From: Acidobacteriota bacterium
Lineage (GTDB): Bacteria; Acidobacteriota; Blastocatellia; Pyrinomonadales; Pyrinomonadaceae
Length of the DNA: 64,000 nt
Assembly (NCBI GenBank): GCA_019639195.1
Contig: JAHBSI010000002.1
Span: forward strand, 186,001-250,000
Direction: 5' to 3'
Shown here: positions 35,451-44,822 of the stretch, one piece after another
How the letters are laid out: every line of letters begins with the position of its first letter
How positions within the stretch are numbered: the first letter of the stretch is position 1
Notes under the pieces: generated by a model
Seen by the model: only the letters and a program-made list of their open reading frames with translations
Databases searched by the model: none
Told to the model about the DNA's origin: nothing
Program-made: the position numbers and the translations under genes

Positions 35451-36335
35451 CTAACCCTTTCTCCCGGATGCAAAGCCAAGTGTCTTTCCTGCCAGCTGGC
35501 CGAGATAGACGAGAAAAGCCGCGACCGCCTTCGGCCGCGAAGGAGCAGATTCCCAGCGAGCGACGAACTGTCGTTGAAGATTCAGAGGGTGCCGTTTATC
35601 GAACAGGAGCGTACGAAGGATCTTGCCTTTCGACATTTCGTGTAGAGGTTTCGGATACGTGTTCGGCTCGCACCAGACGTATGCTTTTGGCTCCACAAGC
35701 AGCTTCCAACCCGCCTTGGTAAACCGCGCCATCCACTGTGCATCGCCCCATCCGTGCGGAAAACGCTTCTCGTCCATCGACCCGCATTCGCGAATAGACG
35801 CCGCTGGAAGCATCAGACAGTTGCCGACGAGGCACTCGACCTCAAACGCGTTCTGAGGCACGTTGAAGGCCGTCAGATCGCTCGGAATGACCCATCCACC
35901 GGCAAGCGTGTGCCAGGTTTGGCCAACCTGGAAGACCTTGTGCGGTTCATCCCAAAGGAGCAAGAGCCCGCCGACGACGGAACGCGGATTCGAATCGGCA
36001 GTTCTTATCAGTCTTTGGAGAAACTGGTCGTGAAAAACGGCATCGTCGTTTATGGTGGCAATGAACTCGGCATCCCATTTTAGAGCTGCCTCGATGCCGC
36101 GATTGGTCCCGGCGGCATAATGCAGCGTGCCGTCGCCTTGGATCAGCACGACATCCGGGAACTCTGCCCTGATCGCGTCAGACGTGCCGTCGGTCGAGCC
36201 GTCATCGACGATGAATATTCGAACGTCGAGGCCTGAGCGATCGACACGCGCAAGGCTGCGCAGGCCCTGGAGCGTGATCTCTCGACGATTATAGACCGGA
36301 ATGACGATCGCGACCTTTCGCGCGGCTTCAGTCAT
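35451..36335 (-). CDS. GT2 glycosyltransferase (rhamnosyltransferase-like)
   Basis: 294 residues, GT-A fold. VAIVIPVYNRREITLQGLRSL, IFIVDDGSTDGTSDAI, the DxD-like TINDDAVFHDQFLQRL and the acceptor-side GSMDEKRFPHGWGDAQWMARF (ED/GD-x2-W pattern). Resembles putative rhamnosyltransferases of O-antigen loci. Inverting, metal dependent. It starts 4 bp after the GDP-mannose epimerase stop. Confidence 0.88.
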   Translation of the reverse strand: MTEAARKVAIVIPVYNRREITLQGLRSLARVDRSGLDVRIFIVDDGSTDGTSDAIRAEFPDVVLIQGDGTLHYAAGTNRGIEAALKWDAEFIATINDDAVFHDQFLQRLIRTADSNPRSVVGGLLLLWDEPHKVFQVGQTWHTLAGGWVIPSDLTAFNVPQNAFEVECLVGNCLMLPAASIRECGSMDEKRFPHGWGDAQWMARFTKAGWKLLVEPKAYVWCEPNTYPKPLHEMSKGKILRTLLFDKRHPLNLQRQFVARWESAPSRPKAVAAFLVYLGQLAGKTLGFASGRKG

Positions 36336-36338
36336 TAT

Positions 36339-37343
36339 TTAGGCGGGTTGAGCTGCTTTTTCGCTTTTCTCGGCGAGGCTTGCGCGTACCTGATCTTCGA
36401 TCCAGGCATAGGTCGTCGCAAGGCCTTCTTCGAGCGAGACAGACGGCTCCCATTTGAGCGTTTCACGGAGCAAGGTGTTGTCAGAGTTGCGTCCGCGAAC
36501 ACCTTGAGGGCCGTCAATGTGCTTCTTCTCGATCTCGACGCCGCCGATCTTTGCAACCATATCCGCAAGCTCGTTGATCGTGACCATTCGGTCCTGTCCG
36601 AGATTGAGCGGTTCGTGAAAATCCGAACGCATCAGGCGGTAAAGGCCTTCAACGCAGTCGGTGATATAGCAGAATGACCGCGTTTGTTCGCCATCGCCCC
36701 AGATCTCAATGACGTTGTCGCCCGTGAGTTTTGCCATGGCGATCTTGCGGCACATTGCCGCAGGTGCCTTCTCGCGGCCGCCTTCCCAAGTGCCCTTTTC
36801 ACCGAAGATATTGTGAAAGCGGACAGTTCGCGTTTCGATGCCGTAATCTTCGCGGTAGTGATGGCAAAGGCGTTCGGAGACGAGCTTTTCCCAACCGTAG
36901 GCGTCCTGTGGAAATGCAGGATATGCGTCGTCTTCCTTAAGCGGTTTTACGTCGGTCTCTTCCTGCAGAAACTCAGGATAAATGCACGCCGAACTCGTAT
37001 AAAGATAACGTTTTACGCCGTTCTCACGGGCAGCTTCGAGCGTGTGAAGGTTGATGAGCGAGTTGTTATAAAGGATCTGGGCGTGATGCGACGAAATGAA
37101 GCCCATTCCGCCCATATCAGCCGCGAGGGCATAGACCTCTTCGATGCCTTCGGTCGCAGCAAGACAATTCTCCCAACGCCGAAGGTCGAGCATCAGGAAT
37201 TCATTCGCATCGGACTCGCCGAACTCGGGCCGCTTGATATCGACACCTCTAACCCAATACCCCTTGTCTTTCAGGTAGGTTACGAGATGGCTTCCGATAA
37301 AGCCGCCCGCACCTGTGACCAGAACACGCGTCTGTTCGCTCAT
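36339..37343 (-). CDS. GDP-mannose 3,5-epimerase-like SDR
   Basis: 334-residue extended SDR. NAD site TGAGGFIGSHLVTYLKDKGYWVRGVDIK, then YALAADMGGMGFISSHHAQILYNNSLINLHTLEAAR, TSSACIYPE and the catalytic YGWEKLVSE (Y-x3-K). The AADMGGMGFI and SSACIYPE blocks are the hallmark of GDP-mannose 3,5-epimerase, known mainly from plants, which converts GDP-D-mannose to GDP-L-galactose or GDP-L-gulose. This suggests L-galactose (or gulose) in the polysaccharide. It is not HldD, whose motifs differ. The C-terminus is a lysine/alanine-rich tail. Confidence 0.82.
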   Translation of the reverse strand: MSEQTRVLVTGAGGFIGSHLVTYLKDKGYWVRGVDIKRPEFGESDANEFLMLDLRRWENCLAATEGIEEVYALAADMGGMGFISSHHAQILYNNSLINLHTLEAARENGVKRYLYTSSACIYPEFLQEETDVKPLKEDDAYPAFPQDAYGWEKLVSERLCHHYREDYGIETRTVRFHNIFGEKGTWEGGREKAPAAMCRKIAMAKLTGDNVIEIWGDGEQTRSFCYITDCVEGLYRLMRSDFHEPLNLGQDRMVTINELADMVAKIGGVEIEKKHIDGPQGVRGRNSDNTLLRETLKWEPSVSLEEGLATTYAWIEDQVRASLAEKSEKAAQPA

Positions 37344-37364
37344 AATCGATAAGTTAGTTTCTCT

Positions 37365-39842
37365 CTAAGCTTCACCATCCGAGCGATAATTATCGCGGGT
37401 GTAATAGCTTTGGTAGTAGTAGTAATTATCCTGCGCACGCAGGTTGACGTTGTTCAGCACGACGCCCAGGATCTTTGCACCGATGTCCTGCAGGAGCTGA
37501 CGCGATCGTTTGACGACCTGCCGCGAGCTCTTTCCGGAGTGAACGACGAGGATCACGCCATCGACCATCGAAGCGATAAGCACGCCGTCCGTGAATGACG
37601 CGATCGGCGGCGAATCGACAACGACGTGCGTAAAGTGGCCTTGCAGCATCTTCAGGAGCTTTGCCATCTGCTCGGAGCCGATCAGTTCGGCCGGATTCGG
37701 CGGAACGGGGCCGCTCGGAAGCAAGTGAAGTTTCGAACTCGCATCCTGTTTGACGATGTTGAGGATCTCTGCGTCGGAGAGCTCATTGGCAAGGATCGTG
37801 CTCAGGCCATCGGCGTTGCTGATGCCAAATACCGAATGAAGCCGCGGCCGCCGCATATCGGCGTCGATGATAAGTACGTTCGCACCTGTTTGAGCAAGGC
37901 TGATCGCCGTATTCGTTGCCGTTGTCGTCTTGCCCTCAGACGGAAGGCTCGAAGTGATAAGCAGCGATTTCGGTGCGTGTCCCGCGGTCGAAAGCAGGAT
38001 CGATGTACGGAGCTGGCGATACGCTTCTGCGAGCGATGAGCGCGGGTCCGCGTGGATCAAAAGCTCTGAACCAAGCTTATCGTCGGCCGGTTCGCCATTC
38101 TCCCCGACAAGCTGAAGGCGTCGTTTCGGCATCGAATCGATCGTCGGGATCGCCGCGAGTGCCGGAAGCTGAAGAAGGCTTTCGACCTCTTCGGTCGATC
38201 GGACCGTATCGTCGAGATATTCGAGGAATAGAGCAAGGCCCACGCCAAAAAGCGTAGAAAGAAACAGCGCACCGAGTACCGTGGTCAGCCGTCGCGGCGA
38301 GACAGGGATATTAGACGGAACTGCCGGTTCGGTAACGGAAATATTGTTGTCCGAGCCTTGGGCCGCAACGTCGTTACTGCTCACCTGCTTTCGAAGATTC
38401 TCAAGAAACCCCTTGTTTGTATCGATCGTCTGCTTCAACAAGGCAAGGCTGACGGCGGACTGATTCTGACCTGTTGCTTCGCCAAACTGCTTGTTGAAAT
38501 CCGCCCGGATCTTGTCCTCGTTCGCCTTAGCCTGCAGGTATTTTGTCTGCAGGTTGTAAAGCAAGGTCTTCTTAGTTGCTTCGCGGTATTTTTCAAGGTC
38601 ACCCTGGAATTTCTGCACCGCATTGTCGATGGAATTTTGATAGCTCGTTATCTGAGCATCGATCTCTTTGATCTCAGGTGCACCTTCCTGATATTCCTGG
38701 AGCTTGAGAGCCCTTGCCTGTCGAAGGTCGGAGATCTTCTTGAGCGTGTCCGATTGGAACTGCCGGATATTGTTCTGCTGCTCGGTGATAAAGCGGGCCA
38801 TTTCCGCTTCGGCCATTGCAGCGAGCCTGTCGGGTGATTTCGCAACTTCGAAATAATTCGCCTCAGCGTTCTTTCGGGCGTTCTCGGCCTCGAGCATCGA
38901 TTTGTTCAACCCCGAGAGACGATCCATCACGATCGTCGAATCATCAGAGGTCTTTAGGATGCCCGCGTTCTGCGTCATCTCGACAAGCTTTTCTTCGTCG
39001 CGGCGAATGTCGGACTGAAGGCTTGCGATCCTCTCTTGCAGGAAGTCGTTTGTCTTGCGGCTAGTACCGGTACGCTTTTCCTGATTCTGGTTAGTAAAGG
39101 TTTCGGCGATCGCATTTGCGACGAGAGCCGCTAGGTTCGGGTCGGTATCGCTATAAGAAATCTCGATCAGACGCGTGTCTTTTACGGTTGCCCGCGATTC
39201 GCGAACCGGATCGACACTCAGGTTTCGACGGATGACCTCCACGAACGGCGTAAGACGAACGGCCTCAGCGATCTCGTCCGCCGACGCTATGTTCGAGTTC
39301 GGGTCGATCGGAACTGAATCTTCACCTTTTGTCGTGTCGCGGCTGGCAAGCCCGATCGACTTCAAGAGCGAGCCGAAGGTGGACGTTGAGCTCGTCTTCG
39401 CAAGTGCCTGAAATTCTTTATTCGAATCGAGGTTGTGTTCCTTTACGACGCGCCGAAGAAGGCTTTCGCTCCAAAGCAGTTGAAGCTGCGTGTTGAAATA
39501 CGAAGGATCGGCATTTGAGAGCGGACGGGCTCGATCGTTGGTCACGAGGTCCGGATTTACCTGCTCGTTATCAACCTGGACGACGGCTTTAGCGCGGTAG
39601 ATATTCGGCTTGCGGGCGATATAGATCGTGGCCAGGGTCGTCATCACGACGGCAATGCCGGCGACGAGCCACAGGCGTTTGCGCACAGCCCGCCAATAAT
39701 CAATAAGCTGAAAACCCTCACTCTGTGCCGCAGCGTGATAACCGGGATATCGCCCCGTCGCCGGAATGGTCGGATCCGCCGGCCGTTCAAGCTCCATCGG
39801 TTCCGGAGAGTTCGTTGTAATAATATTTCGCGTTTCCTTCAT
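37365..39842 (-). CDS. Wzc-like polysaccharide co-polymerase with tyrosine autokinase
   Basis: 825 residues. An N-terminal Wzz domain (helix near 53-73, large periplasmic coiled coil about 80-505, second helix near 520-545 preceded by the PxxP segment VPSNIPVSPRR) is followed by a cytoplasmic BY-kinase: Walker A LPSEGKTTTATNTA (around 635), Walker A' VLIIDADMRRPRLH, Walker B VVDSPP. The C-terminus has a tyrosine cluster (seven Tyr within the last ~20 residues, in NYYYYQSYYTRDNYR), the autophosphorylation site. Controls chain length and export with the Wza-like protein encoded just upstream. Confidence 0.93.
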   Translation of the reverse strand: MKETRNIITTNSPEPMELERPADPTIPATGRYPGYHAAAQSEGFQLIDYWRAVRKRLWLVAGIAVVMTTLATIYIARKPNIYRAKAVVQVDNEQVNPDLVTNDRARPLSNADPSYFNTQLQLLWSESLLRRVVKEHNLDSNKEFQALAKTSSTSTFGSLLKSIGLASRDTTKGEDSVPIDPNSNIASADEIAEAVRLTPFVEVIRRNLSVDPVRESRATVKDTRLIEISYSDTDPNLAALVANAIAETFTNQNQEKRTGTSRKTNDFLQERIASLQSDIRRDEEKLVEMTQNAGILKTSDDSTIVMDRLSGLNKSMLEAENARKNAEANYFEVAKSPDRLAAMAEAEMARFITEQQNNIRQFQSDTLKKISDLRQARALKLQEYQEGAPEIKEIDAQITSYQNSIDNAVQKFQGDLEKYREATKKTLLYNLQTKYLQAKANEDKIRADFNKQFGEATGQNQSAVSLALLKQTIDTNKGFLENLRKQVSSNDVAAQGSDNNISVTEPAVPSNIPVSPRRLTTVLGALFLSTLFGVGLALFLEYLDDTVRSTEEVESLLQLPALAAIPTIDSMPKRRLQLVGENGEPADDKLGSELLIHADPRSSLAEAYRQLRTSILLSTAGHAPKSLLITSSLPSEGKTTTATNTAISLAQTGANVLIIDADMRRPRLHSVFGISNADGLSTILANELSDAEILNIVKQDASSKLHLLPSGPVPPNPAELIGSEQMAKLLKMLQGHFTHVVVDSPPIASFTDGVLIASMVDGVILVVHSGKSSRQVVKRSRQLLQDIGAKILGVVLNNVNLRAQDNYYYYQSYYTRDNYRSDGEA

Positions 39843-39861
39843 ACTGACCGTCTCGTTCGAT

Positions 39862-40806
39862 CTAGAGCCCCGGTATTCCCCGCGACATCAGGAGCGGAAT
39901 TCCGTTCTTAAAGGCCGTCCCGATCCCGACCAAGATCGCCTTTGTATTGTCTTTTGAAACAGCAACGATATCGTTCGGCTGAAGATACGGGTCATCCGCC
40001 TTGCGTTTTTCAATGGCTGCCAGATTGACCACGATCTCTTCGCGTTCAAGGCTGTCAGGTTTTTGCCGCAAAATTCGAACACTGTCCTTATCCGTTGCGT
40101 TCGTGTAACCTTCGGCACTTGCGATCGCCTGGGTCAAGGTGATCGGTTCCCGCACCTCGACCGGCCCGGGCTTCTTGACGTTGCCGTAAACGTAGATGAT
40201 GTCGGATTTAAGGACCGAAACGACATCGCCCGGCCGCATCTCAAGATTCTGCTTACCTTCCTGAAGATCGCGGATCTTGAACGTCATCAGGCCAGGCTGC
40301 TCCTGTGAATCATCATTGGTCTTGCAGTCCGTATTGCTGCCTACGCGAACGACGAGAACTCGCGTTCCGGCCTCTTTGCTTGGGCCGCCGGCCATGGCGA
40401 TCAGCTGCAGGAGGTTCAATTCACGTCCGATAAAGAACGTTCCAGGCTTTTCGACGGCACCGATAACGGCCATCGACTGAGACTTTTGCTCGGCGACCGA
40501 GACGGTCACCTGAGGATCGCGAAGATAGCTGACCTTGTAGGCGGAGACGATATCATTGGCGAGTTCCCGCTCGGTCTTACAAACGGCGACAAGCGGCTTG
40601 TCCAGGCGGTAAAGATAGATCCTTCCGTCGGGATTAACAGGAACACGCACATCCAGCTCCGGGTGTCGAAATACTTTGACATCAATGACATCCTGAAATC
40701 CGATGCGATACCTTTCGTCGCGAGCGGCAGTTCCTTGCGCAAAAACTGCCGCGCACAGTACGGACATCGCAAAACTCATTAGGAATAAGCTGCGTATAAA
40801 CTTCAT
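39862..40806 (-). CDS. Wza-like outer-membrane polysaccharide export protein
   Basis: 314 residues from the ATG at 40806, chosen because AGGT lies about 8 bp upstream and a clean signal peptide (MKFIRSLFLMSFAMSVLCAAVFAQ) follows; the frame could extend 42 codons upstream without such features. Poly-export domain (YRIGFQDVIDVKVFRHPELDVRVPVNPDGRIYL) and two SLBB-like segments (MAVIGAVEKPGTFFIGRELNLLQLIAMAGG; IYVYGNVKKPGPVEVREPITLTQAIASAEG). No lipobox Cys, unlike E. coli Wza. Probably the first gene of the ~21-kb polysaccharide transcript; 19 bp before the Wzc-like gene. Confidence 0.9.
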   Translation of the reverse strand: MKFIRSLFLMSFAMSVLCAAVFAQGTAARDERYRIGFQDVIDVKVFRHPELDVRVPVNPDGRIYLYRLDKPLVAVCKTERELANDIVSAYKVSYLRDPQVTVSVAEQKSQSMAVIGAVEKPGTFFIGRELNLLQLIAMAGGPSKEAGTRVLVVRVGSNTDCKTNDDSQEQPGLMTFKIRDLQEGKQNLEMRPGDVVSVLKSDIIYVYGNVKKPGPVEVREPITLTQAIASAEGYTNATDKDSVRILRQKPDSLEREEIVVNLAAIEKRKADDPYLQPNDIVAVSKDNTKAILVGIGTAFKNGIPLLMSRGIPGL

Positions 40807-40896
40807 ACAATACCTGCCTTGCTGAACAACTCCGCCCGCCAAGAAGATCTGAGGCTCGAAACGCCGGGTTCGCTCCCTCACAAAATGCAAACAAAT

Positions 40897-40925
40897 ATCG
40901 TAACAGATACTAAGCGCTTTGAAAA
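40897..40925 (-). promoter_or_regulatory. Possible promoter of the polysaccharide operon
   Basis: Minus-strand TTTTCA (40920-40925), 17 bp, TACGAT (40897-40902): four of six matches in each hexamer, about 90 bp before the Wza-like start. It faces the mutS promoter. Confidence 0.4.
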
Positions 40926-40933
40926 TAAGCATT

Positions 40934-40962
40934 TTGAATGTTTTCGGCTAGTTCGTTAAACT
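40934..40962 (+). promoter_or_regulatory. Possible promoter of mutS
   Basis: TTGAAT (40934-40939), 17 bp, TAAACT (40957-40962), ending 16 bp before the mutS ATG; the leader would be very short. Confidence 0.4.
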
Positions 40963-40978
40963 TTGGTTTTCATTTCAA

Positions 40979-43627
40979 ATGGCAAACGCAACGCCGATGC
41001 TTCGGCAATATCTCGAAATAAAGAGCCGATATCCGGGAACGATCCTGTTCTTTCGCCTTGGCGACTTTTACGAGATGTTCAATGAGGACGCTCTTGTTGC
41101 CTCAAAAGTGCTCGAGATAACACTGACGGCGAGGCAAAAAGACACGCCAAATCCGATCCCGATGTGCGGTGTGCCGCACCATTCTGCAAGCGGTTACATT
41201 GCAAAACTCATCAAGAACGGATTTCGCGTCGCCATTTGCGAACAGACGGAAGAAGCCGGAAAAGGCGTAAAACTTGTGAATCGCGACGTCGTTCGAGTGA
41301 TCACGCCGGGAACCGCGATCGACCCGCAGCTTCTTGATTCCCGCGAATCGACTTTTCTTGCCGCCGTAGCGGGAAAGGATGAGCATTTTGCCGCAGCTTT
41401 TCTAGACGTTTCCGCCGGAAGGCTGCTTGTGACGGAGAGTACGGGTGCGAACGCTTTCTCGAAGATCTGCGAGCAGTTGGAGAGTTTCAGGCCGCGGGAG
41501 ATCTTATTGTCGGCGACTCTCGCGAATAGAGTTGGAACGGCTCTCTCCATTTCAAAGAGCAGCGGCGGACTTTTCGACCGTCCTGGAAATGTCGGCGGCA
41601 CAACCCTGACAGAAGTCGCGTCGGAAAAGCTCGATCCTACGGATGCGACCCGTTTGTTGACGGATCACTTTGGTGTGCGTGAACTTGCGGCTTTTGGGCT
41701 TGCGGACAAAGAGGCGGCGACGGTTGCCGCGGCTGTGTGTCTTGGCTACGCGAAGGAGACCCAGAGAGCGTCGGCCGAACACATATCGACGATCGAATTC
41801 CTGGATGCCGCGGATCATATGATCCTCGACAATCTAACGCTTCGGAATCTGGAGATACTCGAATCTCGGAGCGAGTCGTCAAAGAAAACACTGTGCGATG
41901 TCATTGACGAAACGATCACCGGAATGGGAGCTCGCCTCTTCAAGCAGTGGCTGCTCAGGCCGCTTCTTCGTCGCAACGAGATACAGACACGCCTTTCTGC
42001 CGTTAACGAACTTCTTGATTCGATAATGCGTGAGAAACTGCGTTTCCTGTTAAAGGAGATCGCTGATCTCGAAAGGCTGATCGGGCGCCTTAACCTTGGC
42101 ACTGCTTCACCGCGTGACCTTATCGCTCTGAAGAGATCGATCGATCAAACGCCGCCGATCAACGCGATCTTGAATGACGCATCTTCCCTTCTGCTCCAGG
42201 TTCTTGGAGAGAATATCTTCGAGATGCCTGAGATCCGCAGTCTGATCGAGAACGGCATCGCCGACGAACCTCCCGCACTGCTTTCTGACGGCGGTGTAAT
42301 CAAGAATGGTTTTAATTCAGAGCTCGACGAACTAAGGTCGCTTTCATCGTGTGTCAAGCAGACGATCGCCTCATTTGAGGAAACCGAACGTCAGCGAAGC
42401 GGCATAGCGAGCCTAAAGGTGAGGTTCAACAATGTCTTTGGATATTACATCGAGGTTCCGAAAGCTCAGCTGGCTCGCGTGCCCGATTATTACGAGCGTC
42501 GCCAGACGCTCGCGAACGCCGAGCGTTATACAACGCCGGAGCTCAAAGAATGGGAAGAGAAAGTGCTCGGTGCCGACGAGCAGATCGTACGACTTGAGCA
42601 GGCTATCTTCGCGACGATCCGCGATCAGATAAAGGCCGAGAGCCGCAGGCTTCAGGTTACGGCAAGGTCTATAGCCACGCTTGATGTTCTTTGCTCCCTT
42701 GCGGAAACCGCAGCTCGCAGGAATTATGTGATGCCAACGCTCAATGACGGCGACGAGCTCGAGATACGCGGCGGGCGGCATCCGATCGTCGAGGCGTTCC
42801 TGAGAGAGTCATTCGTTCCGAACGATGCGTACCTGAATAATTCGACGGATCGTCTGTTGATAATCACAGGTGCGAATATGGGTGGAAAATCAACGATCCT
42901 GCGACAGATCGCGATCATCCAGATCCTCGCACAGATCGGTTCATTCGTTCCCGCGACCGCAGCACGGCTGCCGATCGTTGACCGAGTCTGGACGCGCGTT
43001 GGAGCATCGGACGACGTTGCTTCGGGCCGTTCGACATTCATGGTCGAGATGACAGAGACGGCCGCGATCTTGCGGAACTCGACCCCGCGGAGCCTTATTC
43101 TGCTCGACGAGATCGGCCGCGGCACATCGACCTTCGACGGGCTTTCGATCGCCTGGGCCGTCGCTGAATACCTTCACAATTCGCCGGAACACGCCGCCAA
43201 AACGCTTTTTGCAACGCACTATCACGAACTTACGGAGCTTGCCGATCTTCTGCCGGGTGCCAAGAACTATCAGATCACGGCAACGGAGGAAGACGGGCAG
43301 ATCGTCTTCTTTCACAAACTGCTTCCCGGCCGCGCGTCGAAATCGTACGGCATCGCGGTCGCGAGGCTTGCGGGCCTGCCGGCAGAGGTTATCGTTCGGG
43401 CGAAAGGTGTGCTGGCAAAACTCGAGGAATACGAACTAGCGGTCGTATCTGATGTCGCAAAGACCGGCGTCGAGAAGGCCGCAGCATCGTCGGTCGCTTC
43501 GCAGGCAACACTGTTCTCGCTCGCGAACGAAACAGCGCTTGATGCGATAAGGTCCGCTGATTTCGAGAAACTTACAGATTCCGAAGCAAAAGAACTTCTA
43601 GCCTCGGTTCGCTCGCAGATCGTCTGA
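40979..43627 (+). CDS. mutS: MutS, DNA mismatch recognition ATPase
   Basis: 882 residues, full MutS1 architecture. Mismatch-binding domain with FFRLGDFYEMF (the F-x-E wedge appears as FYEMF), connector and lever domains, clamp, then the ATPase with Walker A GANMGGKST (about 631-639), Walker B SLILLDEIGRGTSTFDG and the HYHEL signature ATHYHELTEL. The C-terminal helix-turn-helix dimer domain ends LLASVRSQIV. No mutL in the window. Divergent from the polysaccharide operon and followed by the NagZ-like gene. Confidence 0.97.
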   Translation: MANATPMLRQYLEIKSRYPGTILFFRLGDFYEMFNEDALVASKVLEITLTARQKDTPNPIPMCGVPHHSASGYIAKLIKNGFRVAICEQTEEAGKGVKLVNRDVVRVITPGTAIDPQLLDSRESTFLAAVAGKDEHFAAAFLDVSAGRLLVTESTGANAFSKICEQLESFRPREILLSATLANRVGTALSISKSSGGLFDRPGNVGGTTLTEVASEKLDPTDATRLLTDHFGVRELAAFGLADKEAATVAAAVCLGYAKETQRASAEHISTIEFLDAADHMILDNLTLRNLEILESRSESSKKTLCDVIDETITGMGARLFKQWLLRPLLRRNEIQTRLSAVNELLDSIMREKLRFLLKEIADLERLIGRLNLGTASPRDLIALKRSIDQTPPINAILNDASSLLLQVLGENIFEMPEIRSLIENGIADEPPALLSDGGVIKNGFNSELDELRSLSSCVKQTIASFEETERQRSGIASLKVRFNNVFGYYIEVPKAQLARVPDYYERRQTLANAERYTTPELKEWEEKVLGADEQIVRLEQAIFATIRDQIKAESRRLQVTARSIATLDVLCSLAETAARRNYVMPTLNDGDELEIRGGRHPIVEAFLRESFVPNDAYLNNSTDRLLIITGANMGGKSTILRQIAIIQILAQIGSFVPATAARLPIVDRVWTRVGASDDVASGRSTFMVEMTETAAILRNSTPRSLILLDEIGRGTSTFDGLSIAWAVAEYLHNSPEHAAKTLFATHYHELTELADLLPGAKNYQITATEEDGQIVFFHKLLPGRASKSYGIAVARLAGLPAEVIVRAKGVLAKLEEYELAVVSDVAKTGVEKAAASSVASQATLFSLANETALDAIRSADFEKLTDSEAKELLASVRSQIV

Positions 43628-43710
43628 CGGCCTGCCCGGCTTTTGCGAATATTCCGGCCGTAAATTAAACTTTGCACTGCATTTCAACTAGCCTCGTTAA
43701 TATCGACAAG

Positions 43711-44805
43711 ATGCCCGTTTCAATCGAAAATCTGACCGCCCGGGAAAAGATCGGCCAGCTATTCTCCATCGGGATTTCCGGACCGGAGATCGACGCTGCG
43801 ACTGAAGAGTTTCTTCGTGAGATCCGTCCCGGCGGAGTTTGTCTCTTTGCACGGAATGTTCGCGAGGCGTCGCAGGTCCGCGAGCTTTGTGACGCGCTGC
43901 GCGAGATCCTGATCGCCCCGATCATCAGTATCGATCAGGAAGGCGGCACAGTCGATCGGCTCCGGCGGATCGTCACACCGCTTGCAGCTGCCGGACAGGT
44001 CTCATCTGCGACGGACGCGGAGAGAATGGGCAGCCTTGTCGGCGAACTGCTGAGAATATTGGGGATCAATACAGATTTCGCACCTGTGGTCGATGTCGTG
44101 GACGAAGCGCGGTCGGGAGCTTCGAACGGACTGTTCACTCGACCATTTGGCAGATCGAAGGAAGACGTCGTTGCACTCGCCGGCGGCTTTCTCACAGGCA
44201 TCGAGTCACAAGGTGTTTGGGGATGCTTAAAGCATTTTCCGGGCCTTGGTGCCGCGAAGGTAGATTCGCACAACGAGCTGCCGACGATCGAACTCGATGA
44301 CGATGAACTGTCTGCCACCGACCTCTTCCCGTATCGCGAATTGCTGCCGAAACACAACGCGGCGGTGATGGTCGCACACGCCGCCTATTCGGGAGTATCC
44401 TTGCAGGAAAAGGCCCAAAATGGCACACTCTTACCGTCATCATTGAGCCGATCGATGGTTAGCGGCCTTCTTCGGGAAGAGCTTGGGTTCGACGGAATGG
44501 TCTTCACGGATGACCTTGAAATGGGAGCGATCCTTCGAGGGTACGGGATCGGCGATGCGTGCCGAATGGCGTTTCTTGCGGGTGTCGATGCGCTGTGCAT
44601 CTGCGCGGAACCTGCGAACATCCGTGCGGGATTTGCTGCGATCGAAGACGCGGTATCTTCCGGAGAGATCACGAACGAACGTCTCGAGACGTCCCTTTCG
44701 CGGATCTCGCGTGCAAAGCATCGCTTGCACGAACCGCTTGCCTATGACGAAGGCCGGATCAGAGAACTTTCAGATGAGATCGCTGCCTTCAACGCTTCTC
44801 TATAA
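43711..44805 (+). CDS. nagZ: GH3 beta-N-acetylhexosaminidase (NagZ-like)
   Basis: 364 residues from the ATG at 43711; an earlier ATG at 43672 would add 13 residues not like the family. Family-3 N-terminal domain: PIISIDQEGGTVDRLR, DFAPVVDV, KHFPGLGAAKVDSHNELP (the K-H-F-P-G...D-S-H motif with the catalytic His loop specific to NagZ) and FTDDLEMGAI with the nucleophile Asp. Single domain and no signal peptide fit cytoplasmic NagZ, which removes GlcNAc from muropeptides in cell-wall recycling. Confidence 0.88.
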   Translation: MPVSIENLTAREKIGQLFSIGISGPEIDAATEEFLREIRPGGVCLFARNVREASQVRELCDALREILIAPIISIDQEGGTVDRLRRIVTPLAAAGQVSSATDAERMGSLVGELLRILGINTDFAPVVDVVDEARSGASNGLFTRPFGRSKEDVVALAGGFLTGIESQGVWGCLKHFPGLGAAKVDSHNELPTIELDDDELSATDLFPYRELLPKHNAAVMVAHAAYSGVSLQEKAQNGTLLPSSLSRSMVSGLLREELGFDGMVFTDDLEMGAILRGYGIGDACRMAFLAGVDALCICAEPANIRAGFAAIEDAVSSGEITNERLETSLSRISRAKHRLHEPLAYDEGRIRELSDEIAAFNASL

Positions 44806-44822
44806 TTCCAGGAGTATTTGAT

